Assembly: GCA_002803225.1 (NCBI GenBank)
Contig: NXFV01001689.1
Coordinates: 1-48,837, forward strand
Length of the DNA stretch: 48,837 bases
Reading direction: 5' to 3'
DNA from: Gamarada debralockiae
Taxonomy: Eukaryota > Ascomycota > Leotiomycetes > Helotiales > Hyphodiscaceae
Each line of letters starts with the position of its first letter. Position 1 is the stretch's first letter. This document shows, in pieces, positions 11,192 through 21,700 of this stretch. The position numbers and the translations under genes were made by a program. The notes beneath the pieces are model-generated. The model was not told the origin of the DNA. It was given only the letters and a program-made list of their open reading frames with translations, and did not search any database.

Positions 11192-14100
11192 CTTGCCTGT
11201 CCTTCACACCTATGCCGTGTCTCTCTGCCTGTCAGTTGTGAAGCTCGATTGAGGACTATGTTTTGGAGAAGCACTGACAACGACAATTGTGGGCGAGCAC
11301 GCTCCCAGTTGATCTGAGCTTCTCCACCTTAACAGTATGAGAGAAAGTTCCAGGTGTGGAGTGGTGGATCAAATTTCGATTGGAAATGAAGGACTTCAAT
11401 GGCCCGTTCAACAGCCGTGAGGGTTCGCAGACGCGGAAATAAAGTCTATTCGAAGATACAAGCATCAGTCCCTGAGGGCAAAAAAGTACAGCGAGTAGAA
11501 GAGGCTCTTGGGGAATAACACACGGATGAGTGTAGGGTTAGATCCCAATTTGGCCACTAAGGCGTCTGCAATGACGAGGGGTGACTCGTTTCGAAAGAAT
11601 ATCGTGGAGGATATGGATAATCCAATGTCGATATAGGAAGTCACAAGTCGCGTAGGGATCGCGGTAGTCGTGCTTCAGAGTGGAAAATGACTGTATCGGG
11701 GTGGTTTCGATGTCCCTGGATCATCGATGTTGGCCCTATGTGTGCATGGATTGTTCTGTAGAACTTCCTCAATCAAGCCCTCCGCAGATTATTCGGTACT
11801 TATGCCTACAGCTGTCCTGGCCGGTGGGATTGCTGGCGATTTTTCGAATGTTCCTTGCGCGTCGACCAAGGTTATTCGGAGGAAGGAAAGCTGTGCAGCG
11901 CGTTGAAAGTAACCCCGGGCAGAATACTGCAGATTTTGTATGAGAGATCTCGGGAGATACGTATGCAATGCTTTAACATGCAGCTCGCACAGTGCGCGTA
12001 ATGAGTGTAATGTGGTTTGCGACGTTTTCTCTCTCGACACCGAAGTGGTTTTGTGTTTCAATCTGCAAAGTTTCTTGGATCGAGTTGGAGGTGTGGGAAG
12101 GACGTTGACAGGAAGAACAATGCAGGATTGGGGCTTGAAGAAGAAATTGGGGTGTTGATTGGAAGAGCTCAGAGGCGAAGCTTTGGTACCTGGCTAGTGA
12201 TACTGCTGCCGCGGTCGGTGTGCTGCAAGCCCAAAAAACAAGGGGCATTTCAAGAAACGCCCATATATTTATTTTTATTGTGAATATAAACTCCATGCAG
12301 CCAATGATGTTTTCATAAAAAAGAATTCTATCCTATTATTTACTTTACTGGTTCTGACGATTTGCACAAAGTATCTACTAAAAGTCACAGGCAAAAGCAG
12401 TGAGTCAAGGAGGATGGTTTTCAGGCACATTACCAACTCAATTTGGCCGGCCCGCGCCTGAAAGGTTGGGCTCCAGACAAAATCTCCGGTGGATGAGTAC
12501 CGTGCTCAGCAAGTAATAAAGTCACTACATAACTTATGCTCTGGTAATACAAGAGTGTTTCTTCAAGAAACGAGTGGGTCTGTTGAACATCTCGGATGCT
12601 CCAAATTCCCCTTCTTTGATTCTTCCTGAAATCTGTCTCTATGTAAAAGTTAGCGCTGTGGAAATCAATCACTGTGCCCCCGCCGGAAGCTGCTCCCGCC
12701 CTACTAGGATCCTTAGATTCTAGCGCCAGCAACACCTTCGTGATACTCACGCGTTGGGACTTGCACCGATGAAGTTAAAGGATTATCTTCAGTGCAGCTT
12801 TGTGACCTCAAGATGCTCGATTGACCGGTACACCTTCTTTGTGTTAAAGAGCTGTTTGCTCCGATACGTTCCACTCTTGCTCTTCTTTTCCTTTCATCCA
12901 GAGTTTTCTCGGTCTTCCGGGCGCACTGCTCACATATCGCAATGTGTGTACTCCACAGTTGAAATTTGAGTTTTTCTCATGTGTCACCATGCTCCTTTTT
13001 CATGTACATCTTGTCTCTCTACAGGCAGCTCACTTTTTGCAGTGTTGCGAAAGCAGAGTCCAACCAAGACAGTCAAAGCACTGCGTTGTCGTTCCAAAAC
13101 TCTCTCCCCGGAGTTTTGTCGTTTCAGATTTCGAGACAACTTTAATGTTCGTCTTATCTTATGGTTCACGATTCTCCAGCTGGCTCAAATTCATTGGAGA
13201 CAATGATCATTGGCGATAAATGAAGGCAGCGAGCGATGGATGACTGGTGCACTCGTGCCGCTTTGTGTGACGGTGTGGCAGAATATCTGATCCCAAAAAG
13301 GGGTTGATCCTCCACTTCCTCAGTTTTTGTTTGCAGGGTTTAATATGCAAGGTAGACCGTGACCCCATGCACAACCCACAGCCGCGGGACAGACCTGCAT
13401 GCCGCGAGCCTATCAGAATGGGCACGTACCTGAAGCTTTGCCTTTTTAAATTCTAGCTCAAATCTCCCGTGAGACCTTTCCAAACGGTCGACCCGGGAAG
13501 CGATTGTTGGACTATCGCCGAACCCATCGTCTCAGGGGCTGAGAAAATACGTGAGCGAAGTTCTATCCCCACCGCGACTCTCGAAATTCTTCCAAATTGA
13601 AAGGAAATAGCCACATAAAGCTTCTATGATTCTACTGTATCGATTCAAACCTTCGGCTGTGAGAGAAATCCCGCCTCGTTGATCGAATGGCCTCCACTCA
13701 ACGCAGCCTTTAACCCCGCCTCATCAAGAACGAAATCTCCTCTTTCTCATATCCAGGGTGACCCAAGCCGATTACAACGTACAACGGTACAGTTGATCCT
13801 GGGGGCTCGAACATGAATTCCTCATCATGATTTACTCGTAAATCTATTCGCCATCCGCTCTCGTACATGCTCCAATCTGATCACAACATCAATCCATCTG
13901 AATCTGATTTGAAGTCTGATGTTGACTCAAATATGTACGACCCTGAGTCCGTCTTCAGAAGCTCAGTCTCAGTCTTCTACATCAACGTTTGACTTTAGTC
14001 AACGGCGACTGCTGCAGCCTACTTACGACGTGCTACTATTGAAGCTACTTAATTACTATTGATATTGATACACAATACTTGACAACCTAAGAACTAACTT

Positions 14101-16600
14101 TCTATGATGTGTTCCTTTAATTTCGACGCTGAAGGCCGGCTAGCTTAGCAAAAGAAAATTTTCTAATCCACTTGTGCGCTGTTAACTGTCAAATTTCTCA
14201 GCGCTCTTGAGGCTGAAGGCAATTTCAAAGTTCTTCAGCATCACCACCCAGATATCTCCAACTACCAACACCAACCATCTCAACAACCCAAATTTGATCT
14301 CATGCCAAATTCTGAAATGCTGTTCAATCAACCCCATAACGTCATACCCACAAATAAAGATCTCTTCCCTGTCCATTTTCTCATCAATCTGCAACATGAC
14401 ATCCCCCCGCAATCTTTTGTCCAGCTCGCCACGACATCTCCCTTCCATCTCGCGGATATGAATTCTGTTTCCACACCCCTCCGCCCAATCCATTGCCAAA
14501 ACGCCCATCTTCATAAGCCACCTCTGCTATTGTAACCGGCTCAACCGCGTCTTCGGGTCGGAGATTACCAACACGTCGAAAGCCAATTCACGCGATCGGA
14601 CTAACGCCAGCAATATACCAGCCCGGGACGGCTTACACGCGTCAACAGGGTCCGCACGCGTCTTCCAGTCTCAATCTCAGGAAGTTCACGGGGTGTTTTG
14701 ATCCCGACGTGCTCCTCAAATTCCAATTTCAAAACAATGATTCTCCACTCAATCATACGGGGACGGGCCTACGGTTCGCGGCTTCGTGCCGTGGTTGGGC
14801 AGCAATCAAGACGGCACGATGGTGGCCTTCATATCGTATTGCATAATCGGCCATGCAGCGACCAGACGGCACGAAATTAGAATGCTGACCGGCAAAACTG
14901 ATTTAATGTTTAGAGCCGCGAGCAGGTGGGAGACGCGGAAATGCGGGATGGCCAATCAGAGGCAAACGGGGCTAATTGAAAGAGGATGATCTTCCGAAGG
15001 ATGAAAAAGGTAAGCTCTGGTGGGGAAATGTATGCATGTACCGTTTTTGCTTTTTTTTTCCTTCAATTAATTCTTTAAGTGAGGAATGAATCTTTTTACG
15101 TGTGCAAACTGCGTCCAGGTTGAAACCAGACAGCACATGATATGATTTTGAGTTTTCTGAGGATTGAAACCTCGAGGATTTTGTCTACCGGAACGAGGTA
15201 TTTCCTCATTGAAGCTTCATATAGAATGATTGCTTGACCTGTTAGATCCCACGTGCGGGCTTGACAAGCCTCCTCGTAGCAAACATGGGGGCCTCAATCT
15301 AGTTGTTGGGTGGCTGAATATAGGTACAGTATTCTGTTCGTATTGAATACCGAATATATTGAGATCCGGCATTGGAAGATCTGATGCAATATGGATGCTG
15401 TAAGAATGTGCCGCCAGCCTCCGCAGTCGTGCAGGATTTCTGAGCTTGAGGTTCAAGTCTAGGACCCGCACTCCATATATCTGTTACGTTCGACCTGCTC
15501 ATACTTGCGGCGAGGGTTTCTGCACTATTGCCGGCATTCATAATGGAGTTAATTATCCCAGACTCAAAAATCCCCTACGTATTGAAAAAGAAAAGCTTTT
15601 CAATAAATTCCTTGATTGGCATGTCACCCGTCTTCATACTCGCGAAGACTCCGCTCCTCGATACTCGTGGACATGCAATGAAGTATCGTCACAAGCTCAC
15701 TCTAGGAAACGCTTAATTTCCAGTTTCCAACCGATGGCTGGGCTGTAATCCTCATACTCCAAGGTCTTCACAGCTAAACTCTTTGCTTTACCTCCGTCTC
15801 TCACTCGGCAATCACTCAAGGCAATTGAGCAACTCTATATTCGATTTCGTCTATAAGATCTTGGCTATACCAGCGTTCAAGAAGCTCACGCAGCTCCAAA
15901 GCCAGGAGACCTATGATTCTAAGCATCTCGGGAGACATCAAAAGGTAGGCGTATAACACCACGTGACCGATGAATTCCATCCAGGCGGTGCTTGAATCAA
16001 TGGATCTTGTCTTAGTTGATGCAATTTCTCCTCTGCGCTGAGATCTCGATATTTAATTCTCCTCGAGATTCTTTCAATCTATCAGAATATTCCATTGCTG
16101 CACTCTAAAAGTTCCATTATAAAGTACCCTGGAGATCTCGGAAGAGGCCGGAAAAGGAATTGCCTTCCCTTCGACGTCACAATCTCCAACCTTCACGTCG
16201 AAAAGTCGTATTTTGTTGAAGATTAAGCAGGTTTTCAACTACGATCTTCAGAGAAAAGGTCCTCAACTGCTTGATTCCAAAATTATTTTGAAGAAAGAAC
16301 ACGCCATTTATCGTACGTTTGTTATGAAGCAACATGCATGATCCGTATATTCCGCATCACGTCCATAAGTATCATATATTGAGTACATGCATCACAATCT
16401 AATATTTTTATAAAGTAGCTTCCAAATTTTTATATCTCTAAAACTCGTGGTGTTTCCGCACGTGCAAACATATCCAGAAGCCCAATTTTGAGACTCACGA
16501 ACTGCAGTTCTCCTACCTGCGGCGTACAGCACGACACCCATTAATGTCGCGAACCCACGAGCAACAGCTTCGCTTGTGAGATGTATATCAACTACCACTG
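11192..16600. other. Gene-poor region of about 5.4 kb
   Basis: The first kilobase is probably promoter and 5' UTR of the minus-strand gene ending at 11191. Beyond it no frame exceeds about 110 codons. The longest (12430-12750 minus, 14182-14514 minus, 15446-15748 plus) lack recognisable motifs and cannot be extended by credible splice sites. No tRNA clover-leaf or transposon terminus was seen. The stretch between 15.2 and 16.3 kb has several adjoining minus-strand frames that might be a heavily decayed gene, but no family could be named. Confidence 0.4.
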
Positions 16601-16739
16601 TGCACAAACAAAAGGAAGAGAATGAGTTCTTTGCTCCACCGCCGCATCTCGCAAAGTCAAAGATCGCAAGGACAGAAGGTCATGGAAACACACAGTGTAC
16701 ACTCATCCCAAGGTTCATCCAGCAACCTCTCTACTAACA

Positions 16740-17612
16740 CTTTCTCATAGGCTCTCTGGCAAAGAAATGGGACACATCGAAATAACCCACCGTTCAACGA
16801 ATACCGTATCTGACAGGGCAGCCCTAAACGCAGCGCGCTTCCTCCGCTTCTGCATGGACAAAGCAACCGGGTACCGGCATCCTCTCCAATCCGACGGCAA
16901 TGGCCCGATACTCGCATAGTAGGGCAAAATGACCCAGTCGAAATGGCTTGTGCGCTTCATATTCCTGGAGAGTATGGCGGGGGTACCAGGCATGGTTGGT
17001 GGAATGTTGAGGCATCTGCATAGTTTGAGGAGGATAAAGAGTGATAATGGTTGGGTAAGATCACGTCCACAGTTTATTATTTGACAAAGGCATGTGCTGA
17101 TGTGATGATTGTGATAGATTGAAAGTCTTCTTGAAGAAGCCTTCAACGAACGCATGCACCTCCTCACCTTTCTCAAGCTCTACAGTCCAGGCCTCTTCAT
17201 ACACACCATGATTTTCGGAGCCCAAGGCGTCTTCTTCAACGGCTTCTTCCTCTGCTACCTCATCTCCCCCGGCACCTGCCACCGCTTCGTCGGCTTTCTC
17301 GAAGAATCCGTGATCATCTACACTCGCGCTCTCGCCGACGTCGACGCCGGCAAACTGCTTCTCTGGAAAGATCTCGATGCTCCGGAGATCGCGATAACGT
17401 ATTGGAATATGCCGGAGGGAAACAGGAAGATGAAGGATTTGCTGCTGTATATGCGAGCTGATGAGGCGAAACACAGAGAGGTAAATCATACGTTGGAATT
17501 TGGATCAAAATACAGATCCGAATCCGTTTGTGAGTGTGTTTGAGGATGAGGGGTCTAAAGAATTCGAAGCCGGTTGGGTGGACCAGGGAAGAGGCGCTTT
17601 GAGGCGCTGATA
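16740..17612 (+). pseudogene. Alternative oxidase (AOX) pseudogene
   Basis: AOX is the mitochondrial inner-membrane di-iron ubiquinol oxidase. Recognisable segments in order: a probable intron acceptor (CTAAC then CATAG) at 16749-16750; VSDRAALNAARFLRF...ATGYRHP; then, in the same frame, two consecutive TAG codons at 16917-16922; then [11 protein letters not shown]...[18 protein letters not shown] normal intron 17055-17117 (GTAAGA, TAG) joins NGW to [36 protein letters not shown]-type helix, LEE, and [13 protein letters not shown]. After NHTL the frame breaks (about 17493-17500), and [11 protein letters not shown] and the tail run on in the next frame to a stop near 17610. The LEEEAV-type iron-ligand helix is one residue short (LEESVI). 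The only GT before the stops would give a frame-breaking splice. The N-terminus and targeting peptide are not confidently found. Confidence 0.85.
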
Positions 17613-17854
17613 TTTTAACACGCCAATCTCAACTAAATAAGAGGGACTTTTCTGGGAACGGCAGCTTGGGAGTTGGAGTTGGAGTTGGAGCTGGCTTGGC
17701 TCATTGTATATCCAATCTCTGAAAAGTAGAACAATCTCCATTGATAGAAATACATTAGAGGCTTTAATACACAAATCCAATCAGGAGTCAGAGATTCGAT
17801 TAAGATGTCATCCATTGCCCAATCTAGATAAACTTAGACCCGCCGCAAACTCAT

Positions 17855-18007
17855 TCACTTTCGATATTTCTCCAATTGCACCAATTGACTGAGTAGACTC
17901 TCATCTGGAACCAATCTCGAGTTACCAAAACCAGTACCAGATCCACAATGATGACAAGTTCCGTGGTAATCCAAAGAGCCACATATTGGGCACGTCGAAG
18001 CAGTCAT
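17855..18007 (-). CDS. 50-aa zinc-ribbon microprotein
   Basis: Short frame of 50 codons beginning MTASTCPICGSLDYHGTC. It has a four-cysteine zinc-ribbon pattern, CPIC then CHHC, followed by GSGTGFG and a short amphipathic tail ending LEKYRK. The next minus-strand gene (18371-19317) ends with the same type of module: CDRC, CPKC, then GSGNAFG. The shared order C-x2-C, C-x2-C, G-S-G-x-x-F-G and adjacency on the same strand, 363 bp apart, suggest a tandem paralogue reduced to the zinc ribbon, or the last exon of a longer gene. The frame stays open upstream of the ATG for some codons, so an extra 5' exon is possible. Role unknown; protein or nucleic-acid binding would be usual for such a fold. Confidence 0.55.
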   Translation of the reverse strand: MTASTCPICGSLDYHGTCHHCGSGTGFGNSRLVPDESLLSQLVQLEKYRK

Positions 18008-18370
18008 TACTTTTATGATTGTTCGTGCTTTGCGGAGTAGGGAGGTACAAGCAGTTGAAGGTTTGAAATTGAAGAAACGTATGTTTCACAGTGTGAAAGT
18101 TTTTGTATTGCTTGCTGCCTCCGTATGGTGACCTTATGTTTAGAGTTCCTGCTTGCTCGAATATAATAAACCTCAACAAGTTGAGTTTGTTCGCAAGCAG
18201 AGCGGCAAGAAAACTATTTATATCTTTGAAAAACACCCAGTGATTCCGCAGAAAAGAACCCATTCACTCAATCCATATCGCTGATTCAGAATCTCGGTGC
18301 AATCCTAGTCGCCGATTCACAAACTCCAGATGTGTGAATGGTACTGTACATTTCAATGAGAATATTCAGA

Positions 18371-19317
18371 TTAACCCAAGGATCCGAACGCGTTGCCGCT
18401 TCCGCACTTGGGGCAGTAAACGGTGGACCAACCAGGCTCTCCACATCTGTCACATCGTTGGGCGGGTGGTTGAGTGATGGGCTTGTCAGACTTGGACTTC
18501 GGGGAAACATCGTCGTCGGAAGGGAGCTTGCCGCCTGACTTGGGGGTCTTTGGGAAGTCAGTCTTGAGGCGGTGCGGAATCGGGGACTTGACGATGTGCT
18601 TCGAGGCAGATTCATCACGGTTGTAATCGGGGGTTGAAGGACGGGGGAGATCGGAGAATGGTTCTGAAGGTGGGGTTGGCTTGAGGGTTGTCTTTGGTCC
18701 CAGTGGGAGCTTGTCAGGCTTCTTGCCACGGCCCTTGGTCTCAGACTCGTCATCAGCATCGGAAGCTGGGTCAATGGCCTTGCTGGGTTGGACCTCGGCA
18801 TCGGGGGAGGCTATAGAGAATTGGAGGTTAGTAAATGGTTGGGTGTAATGAAGATCGCGAGTATCAGCTTCAATGGAAGCCGCTCTATTTGCCAACTCAA
18901 GTCACGAGGCTCTGAGTGTCTACTCAATGAACCTCCAATCAGAAACCAACCCAGAAGAGCTTACCAGGAAGATCAGAAAATGTCGTGGTGGTTTTGACCA
19001 CTCCCTCGCTGTCTGTGTTGACAGTTGTGGTTGATTCAGCAGCACCAAGGCTGTGGGTGGTCTTGTCGTTGTCGACGAGGGTGCCTTTGGTGCCAGCGCC
19101 AGCATGCTTGATATCCATCTCCTTGACCTCATTGGTGACTCCGGAGCCTTGGGCGGCCTTAGAGGAGGATTGAGCTGTGTTCTGGCGGCAAAGATGTCAG
19201 CTCGCTTTCAAGTGCACGATGATGTCGAGGTGAGAAGATGGAAATTAGATTAAAAGAAGGAACTGGAGTTCAAGGACTGAATAACAGGGAGTCAAAATTT
19301 ACCTTGAAATTCTCCAT
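18371..19317 (-). CDS. Zinc-ribbon protein with disordered N-terminal region, 223 aa
   Basis: Exons 19317-19303, 19181-18965 and 18810-18371 total 672 nt, giving 223 aa beginning MENFK-NTAQSSSKAAQGSG. Both introns (121 and 154 bp) have GTAAAT/GTAAGC donors and CAG/TAG acceptors with GCTGAC or ACTAAC branch points. Most of the protein is hydrophilic and disordered, with a Lys/Asp/Ser/Pro-rich middle. The C-terminal 30 residues hold a zinc ribbon, CDRCGEPGWSTVYCPKCGSG, ending FGSLG. I do not recognise the family beyond that fold. The first coding exon is only five codons, so the start is the least certain part; exons 2 and 3 are better supported. Confidence 0.65.
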
Positions 19318-20452
19318 TTCGATCCTGGAGTGAATGTTTATTTATTGGTGGGTATTGTAGAGATCGAGACGTGTTAATGTCTGAGTTGACGTGAAGAGGC
19401 TTTGTTGTGGGTGAAGTAGGATGATGTCGTTGTATTAAGAGCCAAGGACAACGAACCACGCAAGGACTTTGAGAGACAAATTTGTCTTGTTGACTCTCGA
19501 ATTTGTCTTTGCATGAAAGAGAGGTGAGAAGATTAACTGGGGAGTTACAGAAGGCTATGTGGTAGAAAATTTGGAGAAGGAGCGATCGCAAACTAGACAA
19601 GTCTCTTATTTAGCTGCCCGTAAGGAACTGAAAAGTGATTTGTTACCACTTTGCGATCAAGCGACCCCAAGTTTCACCTAGGCTCAATAGAAATAACGGG
19701 AAAGGCAATCACTTCTTCTATCTCAGCAATTAAAGCAAAGGCTTTTGGATAACTAAGGATCCGCGAGTACAGCTTGGGAGAGACTGAGGCTATACTTACA
19801 GGAGTACCCCTTCGAAGTTACAGCCTTGAAATGACGGAAGGGGTGTGTACCAGATATCGATCAATACAGTACGTAGGCAGAGATAAATCCAGGAATTGAC
19901 TGTAGGACCATAGAAAGATTGAAGATCGTGGTACGGGAATGGTTCTTCCTGAATCCCCCAAGCGGTTCAATGAAATTTGTACCTTACGCTTCCTTTGTGC
20001 TACTTTCATTTCTCAAAAACAATAGAAGTGCCATTGCAAGAAGAGGGCGTGGTGGTTGAGAATCGCAATGACAATGGTTGCGGAATTCGATCTATTGCTC
20101 TCAGAGAGACAGCCATGACTGTCTTACTTGCAGGAAACATGATAGTACGCAAAAGTCTTATGAGATTATTCGTTAACGACCAATAGCCTGAAATCCCCCG
20201 GAGAAGCAAGATGATAGCTCCGCGCGAGTCTTGCACATAATACGCAATTTTGTCTAGCGCAGTCTCATTTGGCACTGCCTTCGAAGCTATCTTACATGAC
20301 TAGGAAGGAGATGTGGTTACAGACAAATGATTCCATTTTGTTCCTTTGGACGGTGTTTCCAGTGAGCCAGTAAACCTTTGGGCATAGCCCAATTGCCATG
20401 CGATACAGCTCCCTGAACGCCACAACACCATGCTCCATTTTGCTACCAACCT
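19318..20452. other. Intergenic region upstream of the zinc-ribbon gene
   Basis: Promoter and 5' UTR of the zinc-ribbon gene plus the 3' flank of RTF2. Small frames of up to 102 codons occur on both strands without motifs. Nothing supported. Confidence 0.5.
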
Positions 20453-21418
20453 CTAAACCTTCTTAGGTAGTGAGAAGCCTCTCGTCATAAAATCTCCTCC
20501 TTTCTGCTCTTGAGCATTATAGCCAGTGCTCGAGAATAAGCTCTTCAAATTGTCGTTCAGGCCCAACTTTCTTCTCTTGTTGCGCTCCTCTTGTTCCTCG
20601 AGTACTCGTGAAGTCAAGGAAGCCGTAGCCGCATTCTTGATACCAGATGCTGTTGGTGTGGATGTCCCGCTCCTGGATTGAGGGGTTGCTGCTCCGTTTT
20701 CTGCTAGTCTGATCTTAGCCTTTCCTGAAAGGCTATCTGGTACTCCATTTGATGTCGTTGTCTTCTCTTCAGCTGGAGCTGGATCCGCCTCTGTATGCTT
20801 CTTCCGCTTTTTGCCACCCGGAGTCTTCTTCAAAGAATGTGTCAACCCGGCCTCCTTCAGCTTCACGGCTCTAGCTGCCAACTTGGCGATATCTTCCTTC
20901 GCTAGAGGCAAGATGGGAATGACATTCTCAGAAGTATAGCCCTCATTACATTCCACACATGTCTCTCCCGCAACTTCTCGAATCGCGACCTCTGAAAAGG
21001 CATGTCCGCATGGAACCAGGTATACAGCTTTCGTGGTTGGCCCCAGCTCTTTGCTTGTGATTGGGCATATCTTCCTCTCATCCTTCCCCTCCTTTGAGAC
21101 AGTGAACTTGACCTCGACAACATCGCGCAGACCATTCACGCGACCTTGCAGAACATCCTCTTTCTCTTTGATGATGGAAGCCGGGACGTCGTCATCTTTC
21201 GGAAGAAGCTGTTCTAGGATTGCGTCCTTGTTGTATAATGTTCCAGCACAGTCAGAGACTATTGGCGCAGCGAGAGGGCGGTTGGAGAGAGGACAGTACG
21301 TCCAGGCATGGGTTTGCGCTTCGAGTTGGGCGGCCTTTAATTCTGAGGTGTTTGGGTTGCGCGCTGCGTTCTTGACCAGTTCCCGGCGGGTCGGAATACT
21401 ACCACCATCATTACCCAT
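20453..21418 (-). CDS. RTF2: Replication termination factor 2 (Rtf2) family protein
   Basis: Intronless, 321 aa, starting MGNDGGSIPTRRELV, the typical Rtf2 N-terminus. Rtf2 proteins stabilise stalled replication forks in the nucleus and have also been tied to splicing and proteasome-linked control of forks. Two RING/U-box-like half-domains are visible: CPLSNRPL...IVSDCAGTLYNKDAI (about 42-68) and CPITSKELG...YLVPCGHAFSEVAI...CVECNEGY (about 118-163), then VIPILP. A Lys-rich basic patch (KKTPGGKKRKKH, about 200) could be nuclear targeting. The C-terminus contains ERNKRRKLGLNDNLKSLFSS. It is transcribed divergently from TOR with 282 bp between start codons. Confidence 0.93.
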   Translation of the reverse strand: MGNDGGSIPTRRELVKNAARNPNTSELKAAQLEAQTHAWTYCPLSNRPLAAPIVSDCAGTLYNKDAILEQLLPKDDDVPASIIKEKEDVLQGRVNGLRDVVEVKFTVSKEGKDERKICPITSKELGPTTKAVYLVPCGHAFSEVAIREVAGETCVECNEGYTSENVIPILPLAKEDIAKLAARAVKLKEAGLTHSLKKTPGGKKRKKHTEADPAPAEEKTTTSNGVPDSLSGKAKIRLAENGAATPQSRSGTSTPTASGIKNAATASLTSRVLEEQEERNKRRKLGLNDNLKSLFSSTGYNAQEQKGGDFMTRGFSLPKKV

Positions 21419-21700
21419 TGCGCCTGTGAGACGATTGTGATTTGTTACTATGAGGATCAGGATGAAGTGTGGTTGTGGAATTTCCTGAAGACGCCCAGAG
21501 ACGTAGCTTCGGATAAGGCTTATCGAAAGTGGCGCTAGTGGATTTAGCGACTCGAAGACGATGCATCAGAAGAGCTTCGTCGGATTGATCAACATCAGAA
21601 TAAAACACACATCTTTGAACTCGCAACACCTTCCTTGTGCATATGGATGGAGATGGCGTATGCAAATTAGAGAGGAAGCTGGCGTACACAGGAGGTCAAA

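Noticed and set aside
12430..12750. 106-codon minus-strand frame
   Set aside because: No motif, no splice partners, and not near a recognisable gene.
14182..14514. 110-codon minus-strand frame with protein-like composition
   Set aside because: Neither frame nor neighbours show a domain; upstream is closed by stops.
16622..16680. Arg/Ser-rich MSSLLHRRISQSQRSQGQK as AOX mitochondrial targeting exon
   Set aside because: It looks like a presequence, but no donor gives the phase needed at the 16750 acceptor.
16868..16922. Intron rescuing the AOX tandem stops
   Set aside because: The only donor, GTACCG, leaves two bases of a codon; both possible AG acceptors break frame and bring a TGA.
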